Below, one piece after another: positions 9,092 through 24,661 of a stretch of 64,000 bases of DNA. Within the stretch, counting starts at the first letter, position 1. The number at the start of each line of letters is the position of its first letter. A program made the translations under genes and the position numbers. Source of the DNA: Burkholderiales bacterium GJ-E10 (lineage in GTDB: Bacteria > Pseudomonadota > Gammaproteobacteria > Burkholderiales > Burkholderiaceae_F); the NCBI GenBank assembly GCA_000828975.1, contig AP014683.1, positions 945,520-1,009,519 of the forward strand, given 5' to 3'. The notes under the pieces are model-generated. The model worked only from the letters and a program-made list of their open reading frames with translations, made no database searches and was not told the origin of the DNA.

Positions 9092-10240
9092 TCACGGGAC
9101 GTGAATCGTGATCTCGCTGAGCGATGGCGCGTCCGGGCTTGCCGGCGGGTTGAGGATCGAGGTCTCCTTGCGCGCGTTGCCCTTGTTGTTGAGGAACCAG
9201 AGCAGGTTGTTCTGCGAATCGGCGGCGGCGAGGGCGTCGTCGCGGGTGATCGCGTTTTCCTGCAACAGCTGGAACAGGCCTTGCTCGAAGGATTGATTGT
9301 CCGGGGAAAGGCTTTGCTCGAGCGATTCCTTGATCGCGGACACATCGCCGCGCAGGATCAGGTCGCGGGTGTGGGCGGTGTTGAGCAGCACCTCGACCGC
9401 CGGCACCCGGCCGCCCTGCCGCGCGCGCACCAGCCGCTGCGACACCACCGCGGTGAGGGCGGTTCCGAGGTCCTCGAACAGGGCGTTGCGCGCTTCGGGC
9501 GGGTAGAAGCTGATCACGCGGTTCAAGGCATGCACGGAATTGGTGGCATGCATGGTGGCGATGACGGCGTGGCCCGACATGGCGTAGGCGAGCGCCGCGG
9601 TCATGGTGGCGCGATCGCGGATCTCGCCGATGAAGAGCAGGTCCGGTGCCTGGCGCAGGGCGCTGCGCAGGGCGGTTTCGAGGGAGGTGGCATCGGTGCC
9701 GATCTCCCGCTGGTTGACGATCGATTTCTTGTTGCGGAACAGGAATTCGACGGGGTCTTCAAAGGTGAGGATGTGTCCGGTCTGCCGCTCGTTGCGATGG
9801 TCGATCATCGACGCGATCGACGTCGACTTGCCGGATCCGGCGGCACCGACGACCAGGATCAGGCCGTGCCGCGCCACCGCGAGATCGCGGAAAACCGGCG
9901 GCAGGTGCAGGCTTTCGAGCTTGGGGATCTCGTAGGGAATGTAGCGCACCACCGCCGAAATGGTGCCGCGCTGGCGGAACGCGCTCAGGCGGAAGCTGCC
10001 CACGCCTTGCAGGGGCAGCGCGATGTTGAGTTCATGGGTTTCCTCGAGTTCGCGGAAACTGGGATCGCTGACGCGCTCGGCGAGCAGGGTGATGATGTCC
10101 TGGGGCGTGAGCGCGTCCTGGGCGATCGGCACGCAGACGCCGTTGAGCTTGACCGTGATGGGGGCGCCGGGCGCAAGGAAGAGGTCCGATGCATTTTTTT
10201 CCGCCATGAGACGGAAGAGGCGTTCGAGCGTTACGGCCAT
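9092..10240 (-). CDS. pilU: PilT/PilU-type pilus retraction ATPase
   Basis: A hexameric secretion-superfamily ATPase of 382 aa for twitching motility. Motifs: Walker [16 protein letters not shown] near 128-142, Asp box [10 protein letters not shown], Walker [10 protein letters not shown], and His box [12 protein letters not shown]. The Walker A form and C-terminal tail resemble PilU rather than PilT, so it probably works with a PilT encoded elsewhere to drive type IV pilus retraction at the inner membrane. ATG 10240 begins [19 protein letters not shown], the expected N-terminus. Its place between dapD and dapE recurs in related betaproteobacteria. Confidence 0.87.
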   Translation of the reverse strand: MAVTLERLFRLMAEKNASDLFLAPGAPITVKLNGVCVPIAQDALTPQDIITLLAERVSDPSFRELEETHELNIALPLQGVGSFRLSAFRQRGTISAVVRYIPYEIPKLESLHLPPVFRDLAVARHGLILVVGAAGSGKSTSIASMIDHRNERQTGHILTFEDPVEFLFRNKKSIVNQREIGTDATSLETALRSALRQAPDLLFIGEIRDRATMTAALAYAMSGHAVIATMHATNSVHALNRVISFYPPEARNALFEDLGTALTAVVSQRLVRARQGGRVPAVEVLLNTAHTRDLILRGDVSAIKESLEQSLSPDNQSFEQGLFQLLQENAITRDDALAAADSQNNLLWFLNNKGNARKETSILNPPASPDAPSLSEITIHVP

Positions 10241-10320
10241 GGCGGGTTCTCCCTCGCTCCGGTGATTCCGGTCCGGCGCCCGGCCGGGGTGGTGCCGGGC
10301 GCAGTCTCGGGTGCGGTCTG

Positions 10321-11157
10321 TTATCGCGCCGCGTCGCGCAGCAGTTCGTTGATGGCGGTCTTCGCGCGCGTCTGCGCGTCGACGCGCTTGACGATCACCG
10401 CGCAGTAGAGGCTGTGCGTGCCGTCCTTGGCCGGCATCGATCCCGGTACGACGACGGCGCCGCGCGGCACGCGGCCGTAGAGCACCTGCCCCGTCTCGCG
10501 ATCGTAGATGCGGGTGCTGGCGCCGATGTAGACGCCCATCGAGACCACCGCGTCCTGTTCGACGATGACTCCTTCGACGATCTCCGAACGCGCGCCGATG
10601 AAGCAGTTGTCTTCGATGATGGTCGGGGAGGCCTGCAGGGGTTCGAGCACGCCGCCGATGCCGACGCCGCCGGAGAGGTGGACGTTCTTGCCGATCTGCG
10701 CGCAGGAGCCGACCGTCGCCCAGGTGTCGACCATCGTGCCCTCGTCGACGTAGGCGCCGATGTTGACGTACGAGGGCATGAGCACGACGTTGCGCGCAAT
10801 GAAGGCGCCCCGCCGCGCGGTGGCCGGCGGGACGACGCGCACGCCGGCGTCGCGGAAGCGCGCTTCGTCGTACGAGCTGAACTTGGTGTCGACCTTGTCG
10901 TAGAAGCGCAGCGCGGAATCGGCGCCGCCGTTCATCACCCGGTTGTCGCGCAGGCGGAACGAAAGCAGGACGGCCTTCTTGATCCACTGGTTCACCACCC
11001 ATTCGCCGCCGCGTTTTTCCGCGACCCGGAGCCGGCCGGCATCGAGCTGGTCGATGGTGTCGGTGATCGCCTCGTGCAGCAGGGCGGGGGCGGTGAGGGT
11101 GGTGAGTTGCGCGCGGTCCTCCCAGGCTTCTTCGATCGTGGTCTGGTGCTGGCTCAT
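10321..11157 (-). CDS. dapD: tetrahydrodipicolinate N-succinyltransferase
   Basis: The trimeric left-handed beta-helix enzyme that succinylates tetrahydrodipicolinate using succinyl-CoA, 278 aa. It has an N-terminal helical domain, [20 protein letters not shown] near 49-68, then hexapeptide repeats from about residue 110 ([40 protein letters not shown]). The cytosolic reaction feeds lysine and peptidoglycan synthesis. It starts 26 bases downstream of the dapC stop, so the two are probably cotranscribed. AAAAAAGGAACC precedes the ATG and includes a usable AAGGAA ribosome site. Confidence 0.96.
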   Translation of the reverse strand: MSQHQTTIEEAWEDRAQLTTLTAPALLHEAITDTIDQLDAGRLRVAEKRGGEWVVNQWIKKAVLLSFRLRDNRVMNGGADSALRFYDKVDTKFSSYDEARFRDAGVRVVPPATARRGAFIARNVVLMPSYVNIGAYVDEGTMVDTWATVGSCAQIGKNVHLSGGVGIGGVLEPLQASPTIIEDNCFIGARSEIVEGVIVEQDAVVSMGVYIGASTRIYDRETGQVLYGRVPRGAVVVPGSMPAKDGTHSLYCAVIVKRVDAQTRAKTAINELLRDAAR

Positions 11158-11183
11158 GGCTTCGGTTCCTTTTTTCGGAAAAA

Positions 11184-12374
11184 TCAGGCTGGTTGGGCAT
11201 GCGCGAGGATGCGCCGCGCCGCTTCGATGGTTTCGGATTCCTCGGCCACCAGGGCGATCCGGACGTACCCGGCGCCCGGATTCCCGCCGTCGATGTCGCG
11301 CCCAAGGTAACTGCCCGGCAGCACGAGGACGTTCTGGCGCGCGAACAGATCCCGGGCATATTGCGCGTCGTCACCGGGAGTCCGGGCCCACAGATAGAAC
11401 GAGGCGTCGGGCATCGGTGCCGGCAATGCGCGGGAGATCGGTTCGTGCACCGCCCGGAATTTCTGCGTGTAGCGGCGGCGGTTCTCGAGGACGTGGTCTT
11501 CGCTGCCCCATGCTGCCACACTTGCGGCCTGTACGGCCGGGCTCATCGCGCTGCCATGGTACGTCCGGTAGGCCAGGAAGCGGGCGATCGCCCGGGCGTC
11601 GCCGGCGACGAACCCCGAGCGCAGGCCGGGGGCGTTGGAGCGCTTCGACAGGCTGTTGAAGCACACGACGCGTTCGAAGCCTTCCCGCCCGAGGCGCTGG
11701 GCCGCCTGCAGCGCGCCGAGGGGAGGATCCGCGTCCTCGAAATGGATTTCGGAGTAGCACTCGTCGGCGGCGATCAGAAAATCGTGACGGTCGGCGAGCT
11801 CGAACAGTTCGCGCCACTCGTCGAGCGACATCACATGTCCCGTGGGGTTGCCCGGCGAGCAGGCATAGACGAGCTGCACCCGCGACCATTCCGCCGCCGG
11901 GATGCGCTCCCAGGGCATCCGCCAGCCGCCCGCCTCGGTGGTCGGCAGGTAGCGCGGCTGCGCCCCGGCGAGCAGGGCGGCCCCTTCATAGATCTGGTAC
12001 CCCGGACAGGGGATGACCACGATCGCGCCGGCCCGGGGATCGACCGCGGCCTGTGCGAAGGAGAAGAGCGCTTCCCGCGACCCGTTGACCGGCAGGATCT
12101 GGGTCTGCGGATCGACGCCGCGCAGGCCGTAGCGGCGTACCAGCCATTGCCCGATGGCTTCGCGCAGCGCGTCCGTGCCGCGCGTGGCCGGGTAGGCGGA
12201 GAGCGTGTCCAGCGCGGCGACGAGCGCCTCGCGCAGCAGCGCCGGGGTGGCGTGCCGCGGCTCGCCGATGGACAGATTGATCGGGGCGAGATCCGCCGGC
12301 GGGCGCACCCCCGCAAGCAGTTCGCGCAGGCGCTCGAAGGGGTAGGGCTGCAGCGCGTCGAGCAGCGGGTTCAT
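11184..12374 (-). CDS. dapC: succinyldiaminopimelate transaminase
   Basis: A PLP-dependent fold-type I aminotransferase of 396 aa, catalysing the step between DapD and DapE. Features: [13 protein letters not shown] (N-terminal motif), [15 protein letters not shown] (substrate/PLP Asn-Pro-Thr-Gly), [11 protein letters not shown] (PLP Asp), and [17 protein letters not shown] with the catalytic Lys. It shares the DapC/DapL-like branch of aspartate aminotransferases, and the neighbourhood settles the DapC assignment. Its ATG (12374) overlaps the queF stop as ATGA, so translation is coupled to queF. Confidence 0.93.
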   Translation of the reverse strand: MNPLLDALQPYPFERLRELLAGVRPPADLAPINLSIGEPRHATPALLREALVAALDTLSAYPATRGTDALREAIGQWLVRRYGLRGVDPQTQILPVNGSREALFSFAQAAVDPRAGAIVVIPCPGYQIYEGAALLAGAQPRYLPTTEAGGWRMPWERIPAAEWSRVQLVYACSPGNPTGHVMSLDEWRELFELADRHDFLIAADECYSEIHFEDADPPLGALQAAQRLGREGFERVVCFNSLSKRSNAPGLRSGFVAGDARAIARFLAYRTYHGSAMSPAVQAASVAAWGSEDHVLENRRRYTQKFRAVHEPISRALPAPMPDASFYLWARTPGDDAQYARDLFARQNVLVLPGSYLGRDIDGGNPGAGYVRIALVAEESETIEAARRILAHAQPA

Positions 12375-12880
12375 CGACCGCGCTCCCCGCGCCCGCCTGC
12401 GGGGGAGGGGGCGGGGTTGAGAGGCGCGGCGGAGAACGGAATCGGCATGGTCTGCGCGGACGCGGGGCCCAGATCGACCGGCGCGGCGGGTTTCCAGCCG
12501 CGCTTGCGGTGTTCGACCGCCACGGTGGTGTAGATGCCGCCGCGGACGTTCCAGCGCGCCGTGATGCGCAGGAAACGCGGTGCCATGGCCGCGACGAGGT
12601 CGTCGAGCACGCGGTTGGTGACCGCTTCGTGGAAGGCGCCCTGGTTCCGGTACGAAAATACGTAGAGTTTGAGGCTCTTCAGCTCGACGTTGCGGCGGTC
12701 GGGCACGAATTCGAGCTCGAACCGGGCGAAGTCGGGCTGGCCCGTGATGGGGCACAGGCAGGTGAATTCGGGGATCTCGATCCGGACGAGATAGTCGCGT
12801 TCCGGGTTGGGATTGGGGAAGGTCTCCAGGGCGGCGTCGGCGGTCGCGCGGGCCTTGGTGCGGGGGGCGGATTTTTTCAT
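12371..12880 (-). CDS. queF: 7-cyano-7-deazaguanine (preQ0) reductase
   Basis: The NADPH-dependent nitrile reductase making preQ1 for queuosine tRNA modification, 169 aa, short (unimodular, YkvM) type. The nucleophile is Cys43 in [13 protein letters not shown]. The QueF motif [13 protein letters not shown] lies near 66-78, and [13 protein letters not shown] follows. The family fold ends near residue 131 (HRKRGW). The last 38 or so residues are low-complexity Pro/Ala/Gly, and the final part is encoded by a GC-rich palindrome (12383-12407), so the tail looks like an extension created by a repeat insertion. QueG, a later queuosine enzyme, is at 32503-33630. Confidence 0.93.
   Translation of the reverse strand: MKKSAPRTKARATADAALETFPNPNPERDYLVRIEIPEFTCLCPITGQPDFARFELEFVPDRRNVELKSLKLYVFSYRNQGAFHEAVTNRVLDDLVAAMAPRFLRITARWNVRGGIYTTVAVEHRKRGWKPAAPVDLGPASAQTMPIPFSAAPLNPAPSPAGGRGERGR
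12383..12407. repeat. REP-like palindrome inside the queF 3' end
   Basis: CTCCCC (12383-12388) and GGGGGAG (12401-12407) flank GCGCCCGCCTGC, followed by a GGGGCGGGGTTGA tail. This has the form of the REP elements common in GC-rich proteobacteria. Here it lies in frame within the last codons of queF, immediately before the dapC start. Confidence 0.55.
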
Positions 12881-12888
12881 AGCCTATC

Positions 12889-12894
12889 ATTATA
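12889..12894 (-). promoter_or_regulatory. -10 box of queF
   Basis: On the minus strand a perfect TATAAT lies 8 nt before the queF ATG (12880). The expected transcript start would fall within 1-2 nt of the start codon, implying a leaderless or almost leaderless mRNA. No good -35 was found 17 bp upstream. There is no room for a preQ1 riboswitch, the usual control element of this gene elsewhere, unless another promoter exists further up. Confidence 0.45.
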
Positions 12895-12918
12895 GTTTTG
12901 CTGTTTTGCGAGCGAAAC

Positions 12919-19762
<6,844 letters not shown>

Positions 19763-19821
19763 CCTCGGCTCCCGTGGAGGGGAGCGGAGCGCCTCGGTCG
19801 AGGAACAGAACGGGATCAGGC

Positions 19822-20553
19822 ATGTTTGCGATTGTCGGGGGTAGCGGTTTGACGAAACTCGCAGCGCTGCAAGCGCCGCGACGGCAGGTCGTGCGAACGC
19901 CGTACGGCGATCCATCCGCGGAGCCGCTGGTCGGCACCTTCGCCGGAAGGGAGGTCGTCTTTCTGCCGCGCCATGGCGACGGGCACGCGCTTGCGCCGCA
20001 CGAGATCAACTATCGCGCCAATATCGACGCCCTGCGCCAGCTGGGCGCGACCGAGGTGTTCGCGGTTGCGGCGGTCGGCGGAATCCGCGCCGATCTGCGC
20101 CCCGAGGCGTTGGTGATTCCGCACCAGATCCTCGACTACACGCACGGCCGTGCGACGAGTTTCTCGACGCCGGGAAACGTCATGCACGTCGATTTCACCC
20201 ATCCGTATACGCAATCGCTGCGCGCGCGGCTGCTCGATGCGGCGCGCGCCGCCGGCGAGGCCGTGGCCGACGGCGGCGTCTATGCCTGTACGCAAGGGCC
20301 GCGGCTGGAAACGGCGGCCGAGATCGACCGCTTCGAGCGCGACGGCGCCGATATCGTCGGAATGACCGGCATGCCCGAGGCGGCGTTGGCCCGCGAGGCC
20401 GGCCTGGCCTATGCGGCGATCGCCGTGGTGGTCAATCACGCCGCGGGGCGCGGCGAGAGCGCCGAGAAAATCGAGTTCGCGCAACTCGGCGCGATCCTCG
20501 ATCGGGGCGTTGCGCGCGCCGTGCGCGTGCTGGAACGGGCGGTGCAGCCGTGA
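19822..20553 (+). CDS. mtnP: S-methyl-5'-thioinosine/adenosine phosphorylase
   Basis: A PNP-family phosphorylase of 243 aa that cleaves the nucleoside by-product of polyamine synthesis. Motifs: IVGGSGL at the N-terminus (phosphate loop), [34 protein letters not shown], and [13 protein letters not shown]. The short length (about 245 rather than 280 aa) is like the bacterial 5'-methylthioinosine phosphorylases, so the substrate may be methylthioinosine rather than methylthioadenosine; sequence alone does not settle this. ATG 19822 is preceded by ATCAGG. The stop overlaps the def GTG start by 4 bases. Confidence 0.85.
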   Translation: MFAIVGGSGLTKLAALQAPRRQVVRTPYGDPSAEPLVGTFAGREVVFLPRHGDGHALAPHEINYRANIDALRQLGATEVFAVAAVGGIRADLRPEALVIPHQILDYTHGRATSFSTPGNVMHVDFTHPYTQSLRARLLDAARAAGEAVADGGVYACTQGPRLETAAEIDRFERDGADIVGMTGMPEAALAREAGLAYAAIAVVVNHAAGRGESAEKIEFAQLGAILDRGVARAVRVLERAVQP

Positions 20554-21083
20554 TCCGGCCGATTCTCCGTATGGGCGATCCGCGCCTTTTGCGCGTCTGC
20601 CGACGGGTGGAGCGGTTCGATACGCCGGAATTGCACGAACTGCTGCGCGACATGTTCGACACCATGCGCGCCGCCGACGGCGCCGGTCTTGCCGCGCCGC
20701 AGATCGGCGTGGACCTGCGCGTGGTGGTGTTCGGCTATGACCACAACCCGCGCTATCCCGATGCGCCGCCGCTCGAACCGACGGTGCTGATCAATCCGGT
20801 CATCGAGCCGTTGACGGACGAGACCGAACCGGGATGGGAAGGGTGTCTGTCCGTTCCGGGCCTGCGCGGCGTGGTGCCGAGGATCACCCGTCTGCGCTAC
20901 CGCGGCTGCGATGCGCGCGGCGTCGCGTTCGTGCGCGAAGCCGAAGGATTCCATGCCCGGGTCGTGCAGCACGAATGCGACCATCTCGATGGAATTCTGT
21001 ACCCGATGCGCGCGGACCTGCGGCGTTTCGGCTTCACCGACGTCCTGTTTCCTGGAGAAACGCCGGAAGGCGAGGAGGCCTGA
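20550..21083 (+). CDS. def: peptide deformylase
   Basis: An Fe/Zn hydrolase removing the formyl group from nascent proteins, 177 aa. All three catalytic motifs are present: [10 protein letters not shown] (46-55), EGCLSVPG (98-105) with the metal Cys, and QHECDHLDG (about 140-148) with the two metal His and the catalytic Glu. The GTG start overlaps the mtnP stop (GTGA). The Pro-rich [13 protein letters not shown] loop and the C-terminal [12 protein letters not shown] tail fit proteobacterial type I/III enzymes. It is probably a second, non-operonic paralogue, since no fmt follows it. Confidence 0.95.
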   Translation: MIRPILRMGDPRLLRVCRRVERFDTPELHELLRDMFDTMRAADGAGLAAPQIGVDLRVVVFGYDHNPRYPDAPPLEPTVLINPVIEPLTDETEPGWEGCLSVPGLRGVVPRITRLRYRGCDARGVAFVREAEGFHARVVQHECDHLDGILYPMRADLRRFGFTDVLFPGETPEGEEA

Positions 21084-21206
21084 GGTCCCGGTGTCGAGCG
21101 GCGGTGAGAGCGGTTGCCACGGTTCCGAAGCGCCGTCTCTCAAACGTGCGACGGGATGCTCGCCGCAAGCCTCGTGCGATCAGATGGCCCCCGCCACCGA
21201 TCGTCG

Positions 21207-21731
21207 TCATCCAACCAAGGCTTCGAGTTCCTTGGACGTTGAGCGTGGCAACCGGCGACCCTCCTTGGCCACGTTAACCTGCAGGGCAACCTGTGCGACT
21301 TCCAGGACCTGCTTGGCGAGTGAATAGCTGCCCTTGGCCTGCAACCACGCCAGCACATCCGCCAGATGCCAGATCGACGCATTGCCCTCATGCACTGGCG
21401 CCGGGAAACTCCCTGGATTGGCCAGCATCAGCTTGCGCATGTTTTGTCGCGATACGCCCACGATTTCCGCCACATCGGTCAGGCCAACCAGGTCCGGCGC
21501 CACCTCGATCAGTCTGGCGGACGGCACGGCACGTCGCACGTCCGCCAATGCGCTGCGCATGGCGGTATCCGCATCCGACGCCTCGCGGGTGAATTCCAGC
21601 GCCAGTCGCCCCGCCTGCCCGACACCAACCAAGGCGTCGTCGCAGCCCGCCTCACCCAAACGCTCGACCACCGTATCCGGATCGCGGTCGCCGTCATCGA
21701 GCTGATATTTGAACGTGAACGTGTATTCCAT
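21207..21731 (-). CDS. putative antitoxin with C-terminal HTH domain
   Basis: A 174-residue protein, proposed partner of the gene at 21736-22011. Residues 1-80 (MEYTFTFKYQLDDGDRDPDT start) form an alternating alpha/beta domain I do not recognise. Residues 85-135 form an AlpA/MerR-like helix-turn-helix (LTDVAEIVGVSRQNMRKLML, then HLADVLAWLQ). The C-terminal 35 residues are amphipathic helix. Order (second gene), coupling (4-bp gap, with GAGGAG inside the end of the upstream gene) and an operator upstream of the pair all fit an autoregulating antitoxin. The start at 21731 is set by that ribosome site. A longer open frame upstream overlaps the first gene and has no family-like content. Confidence 0.6.
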   Translation of the reverse strand: MEYTFTFKYQLDDGDRDPDTVVERLGEAGCDDALVGVGQAGRLALEFTREASDADTAMRSALADVRRAVPSARLIEVAPDLVGLTDVAEIVGVSRQNMRKLMLANPGSFPAPVHEGNASIWHLADVLAWLQAKGSYSLAKQVLEVAQVALQVNVAKEGRRLPRSTSKELEALVG

Positions 21732-21735
21732 CGTG

Positions 21736-22011
21736 CTACTCCTCGGTGGCGCCATCATCTTCGCGCCTCCTGCGATGTGTGGTGCAGTTGTCCACGACTC
21801 GCCGCAAGGCGCGCGCATGGTTGCCAGGATTCTTCGGCGTGCTCCATACGCTGGTGATGCAGAACTCGCCGCAGCGACATTCCTCATCGTTGTACGGACA
21901 ATAAATGCGCCCCCAAGCGTGACTGCCACCGACTTCGACGCGCCAACCGTGCGCTTCGGCATGCCGAAGCGCTTCCTCGACCTCTTTCTTCGGATGAGTG
22001 GGGCGGGCCAT
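21736..22011 (-). CDS. HicA-like Cys-rich toxin candidate
   Basis: A 91-residue protein. Its N-terminal half resembles HicA: a helix (KKEVEEALRHAEAHGWRVE), then a strand and GSHAWGRIYCP, where the His lies where HicA carries its catalytic His. Unlike HicA it continues with four closely spaced Cys (C-X6-C-X1-C-X3-C in YCPYNDEECRCGEFC) and SVWSTPKNPGNHARALRRVV, suggesting a metal site. HicA toxins are mRNA interferases, but this activity is only inferred. It is the first gene of a two-gene unit with a strong promoter and perfect operator just upstream (22022-22059). Confidence 0.55.
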   Translation of the reverse strand: MARPTHPKKEVEEALRHAEAHGWRVEVGGSHAWGRIYCPYNDEECRCGEFCITSVWSTPKNPGNHARALRRVVDNCTTHRRRREDDGATEE

Positions 22012-22021
22012 AAATCGTCAA

Positions 22022-22059
22022 AGTATGGAGGGAGCTGATGTGGTTGTCAACTGACAACC
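22022..22059 (-). promoter_or_regulatory. promoter and operator of the HicA-like pair
   Basis: Read on the minus strand: a perfect inverted repeat GGTTGTCA-GT-TGACAACC (22042-22059) contains the consensus -35 TTGACA (22045-22050). After exactly 17 bp comes CATACT (22022-22027), a 4-of-6 -10 box. The toxin ATG at 22011 begins 10 nt further on, so the leader is about 3-4 nt at most. The repeat is placed for direct autorepression. Confidence 0.65.
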
Positions 22060-22411
22060 TCGTAGCGATCGGAAATTGGGCTGGGCTTGCGTGGCATCCG
22101 GCGCCCATAAGAAGTGAGAGGTTATCTTTCGGATTTACCCACGTCGGGTTTCCGGACGACGACGGAACGCCGGAAGAATCGTAAGTAAGTGTGTCGCGGG
22201 CGGGATGCCCGTAAGAGGGGTGAACCGCAGCGCGCGCTCGGCCAAGCCGGCCGCCATTGGTACGAAAGGGCTTCTTCGAATCGTCCGTATTCATACGTGT
22301 TGATACGTATTTTCTTTGCGCAGCACGGGGTCATAAGATGGCCTTGCTGTTCAACGGAATCTCAACAGAAGGGACGCCTCGGTTGGATCGGGGTTCGACC
22401 GGGGTGACCGT
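22060..22411. other. intergenic region upstream of the FNR-type gene
   Basis: About 350 bp without a credible gene, more AT-rich than the surroundings. It contains a near-direct repeat ATACGTGTTGATACGTAT at 22293-22310, whose TTGAT half (22301-22305) matches one arm of an FNR box but lacks a good second arm. Nothing else was recognised. It should hold the promoter of the regulator at 22412. Confidence 0.4.
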
Positions 22412-23353
22412 ATGACCGCTCGCATCGGAACTTTCGCGGAAGGGCGTTCGGACCCTTCCCCCGCGCATTCTGCGGAGCCTGCAATCGCGCAGGAGACGCG
22501 GAAGTCCTCCAGCCGCATGTCTCCGGCGTCGTGTCGGCAATGCAATGTTCGCGACTGGTGCCTGCCCGCCGGGTTCGCCGACGACGCGATGTGCCGCGTC
22601 GACGATCTGGTCGTCGGCCGGCGCAGGCTTCGCCGGGGGGACACGCTGCTGCGGGCGGGAGACCGATTCGAATTCCTCCATGCGGTTCGCTTCGGCTCGC
22701 TCAAGAGCACTCTCCTGTCGGCGGACGGCTACGATCAGGTCACCGGGGTGCACCTGCCGGGCGAGATCGTCGGCTTCGACGGCATAGCCGCGGAACAGCA
22801 CACCTGCGGCATGGCGGCGCTGGAATACGCGGAAGTCTGCGTCATTCCGTACCGGCGACTCGAAGAGGTCGCTGTCGGCGTGCCGGCCTTGCAGAACAAT
22901 CTGCGGCGAATCATGAGCCGGGAGATCGTGCGCGAGCACAGTGCCATGCGCCTTCTCGCCAGCAAACGCGCCGACGAACGCCTCGCGATGTTTCTGCTGG
23001 ATTTCTCGCAGCGGTTCGAGCTCCGGGGCTATTCGCGCTCTGCGTTCCTGTTGCGGATGACGCGGGCGGAAATCGCCAGCTTCCTTGGCTTGTCGCTGGA
23101 GACGGTGAGCCGCTCTTTCTCCTGTCTGGTCCGTGACGGATTGATCGAACTCGACAAGAAGCGTCTGACCGTTCTCGATTTCGACGGGTTGCGCCGGGTG
23201 GCGCGCGTGCAATCTCCGGATGACGAACCCGATTCCTGGCAGGAGGGTCGGCACGGCGTCGGCCATCGCAACCCGGTGCGCGTTGCAGCGGTCCCGCTTC
23301 CGGGGGCGCCGCGTGAAGGTCTGGCAACTCCTCTTTACCACGACCGCTGCTGA
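22412..23353 (+). CDS. fnr: FNR-type oxygen-sensing regulator
   Basis: A CRP/FNR superfamily transcription factor of 313 aa. Three N-terminal Cys in CRQCNVRDWC (C41, C44, C50) plus C132 in EQHTCGMAA match the four [4Fe-4S] ligands of FNR (C-X2-C-X5-C and a distant Cys), so it should sense oxygen by cluster loss. A cyclic-nucleotide-like beta barrel spans about 65-165, a dimer helix follows, and the HTH is MTRAEIASFLGLSLETVSRSF near 223-243. About 40 residues extend past the usual end. It probably activates anaerobic or microaerobic genes. ATG 22412 has GGGGTG upstream. An insertion separates it from the sensor kinase pair at 27211-29461. Confidence 0.9.
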   Translation: MTARIGTFAEGRSDPSPAHSAEPAIAQETRKSSSRMSPASCRQCNVRDWCLPAGFADDAMCRVDDLVVGRRRLRRGDTLLRAGDRFEFLHAVRFGSLKSTLLSADGYDQVTGVHLPGEIVGFDGIAAEQHTCGMAALEYAEVCVIPYRRLEEVAVGVPALQNNLRRIMSREIVREHSAMRLLASKRADERLAMFLLDFSQRFELRGYSRSAFLLRMTRAEIASFLGLSLETVSRSFSCLVRDGLIELDKKRLTVLDFDGLRRVARVQSPDDEPDSWQEGRHGVGHRNPVRVAAVPLPGAPREGLATPLYHDRC

Positions 23354-23615
23354 GTTGCCGGCGAACGGCAGCGCGGCATGGCCGCTGTTAGCGCCCGCGG
23401 TATTTCGCGAGCGATGTTCCGCGATAGTTCGCGAGGTTTGAACGCGGGGTGTCCGGATTGGTTGCCCGCGTGGCGGAATGTGGAAGCGGTGGAGCGATGC
23501 GGGAGCCGGCGATCGATTGGCGGCGGCGATGCGGACGGTGGATTTCGGGGGTTGCGCAGGCGGGCGGTAGTGGGCGGCGCTGTTGCGCCGCTGCCGCTGC
23601 GGGGTGGTGGCGGAT

Positions 23616-23864
23616 TCAGAACGGATCGAGGAGGTAGCCTGGGAAGAGGTTCATCTGCCGGGGATCCGGGTTTTGCTCGTTGATGGGGCAGTTGTCGCGC
23701 TGGCGGCGCGCGTGTCTGGAGAGGCGAGAGGCGAAGTGCGTGGCGACGAAGTCGCCGAGGGCGTAGATGAGGTCCACGAGGCGAGCGGCGTCGGCGTCGT
23801 TGATGTCGTCGTCGTCGGAGTCGCAGAGGAACGAGGGCCAGGGATCGGAGTCGTAGGCGTTCAT
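23616..23864 (-). CDS. small acidic protein of the transposon
   Basis: An 82-residue protein with a very acidic N-terminus (CDSDDDDINDADAARLVD) and a Pro/Asn-rich tail. No family was recognised. Its ATG overlaps the ATPase stop (23861-23864), so it is cotranslated with it and counts as real despite being small. It could be an accessory subunit that binds the ATPase or transposase; this is inference from position only. Confidence 0.5.
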   Translation of the reverse strand: MNAYDSDPWPSFLCDSDDDDINDADAARLVDLIYALGDFVATHFASRLSRHARRQRDNCPINEQNPDPRQMNLFPGYLLDPF

Positions 23865-24661
23865 GGCCGGAACTCCTCGAGAGCGGTTTGGACGTGCTCG
23901 GTGCTGACCTGCTGGGATTTAGCCAGGGCGGCGGCGGACAGGGCGTAGTGGGCGGCGCGGTTGACGCGGCGCGGCAGTCCCTGGGAGGCTTGGTAGAGGG
24001 CCTCGGTGGCGGCGGGGTCGAACAGCGGCAGTGTGCTGCCGGCGAGTTGCAGGCGGTGGGTCAGGTAGGCGGGGAGCTCTTCACGGGAGAAGCCGTTGAG
24101 GTGGTAGCGCACGACGATGCGCTGCTCGAGCGATTCGTGCACCGCCATCGAGAGGCGGCGACGCAGCTCGGTCAGACCGACGAACAGCAGCGTCAAGCGG
24201 CGCTCGGAATCCATCGCGTAGTTGGTCAGCAGGCGCAGGTCTTCGAGCACGTCGTTGCGCAGGTGCTGCGCCTCGTCGATCACCAGGACGGGGTGCTGGC
24301 GCGCTTCGGAGGTCATGCGCAGGACCTCGGCCTGGATCGCGCGGTAGGCGCAGGCACGGTTGCGCTCGATGGGCAGGCCGAGCTGCCAGGCGATCGACTT
24401 GTACATGTCGAGCACGTTGCCGGTCGAGAGCGTGACGTAGAACAGGCGATAGAGCCCTGGGTGCAGGGCCGAGGCGAGGTGCCGGCAGGCGGTGGTCTTG
24501 CCGCTGCCGACTTCGCCGGTGATCAGGCCGATGCCGCGCAGCTCGACGAGGTGCTGCAGCCGTGCCTGGGCCTCGCGCAGCGCCACGGCGCCGAAGAGCT
24601 CGTCGGGGGCGAGCGCGCGCTCGAAGGGATAGTGGGTGAAGCCGAAGTGGGCCAGATACAT
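23861..24661 (-). CDS. ExeA/TniB-like AAA+ ATPase
   Basis: A 266-residue AAA+ protein. The N-terminus MYLAHFGFTHYPFERALAPD is the classic ExeA-family opening. Walker A is GEVGSGKTT near 49-57, Walker B VLVIDEAQHL near 124-133, and sensor regions follow (LFVGLTELRRRL; LPRRVNRAAHYAL). Although related to type II secretion ATPase ExeA, the soluble form next to a transposase acts as a transposition regulator. Its ATG overlaps the transposase stop by one base. Confidence 0.85.
   Translation of the reverse strand: MYLAHFGFTHYPFERALAPDELFGAVALREAQARLQHLVELRGIGLITGEVGSGKTTACRHLASALHPGLYRLFYVTLSTGNVLDMYKSIAWQLGLPIERNRACAYRAIQAEVLRMTSEARQHPVLVIDEAQHLRNDVLEDLRLLTNYAMDSERRLTLLFVGLTELRRRLSMAVHESLEQRIVVRYHLNGFSREELPAYLTHRLQLAGSTLPLFDPAATEALYQASQGLPRRVNRAAHYALSAAALAKSQQVSTEHVQTALEEFRP

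Noticed and set aside
12881-12918. A preQ1 riboswitch controlling queF
   Set aside because: The only promoter seen leaves no leader, and no preQ1 aptamer-like sequence is present.
22293-22310. An FNR box before the fnr gene
   Set aside because: Only the TTGAT half fits; the second half (ATTTT) does not match ATCAA.
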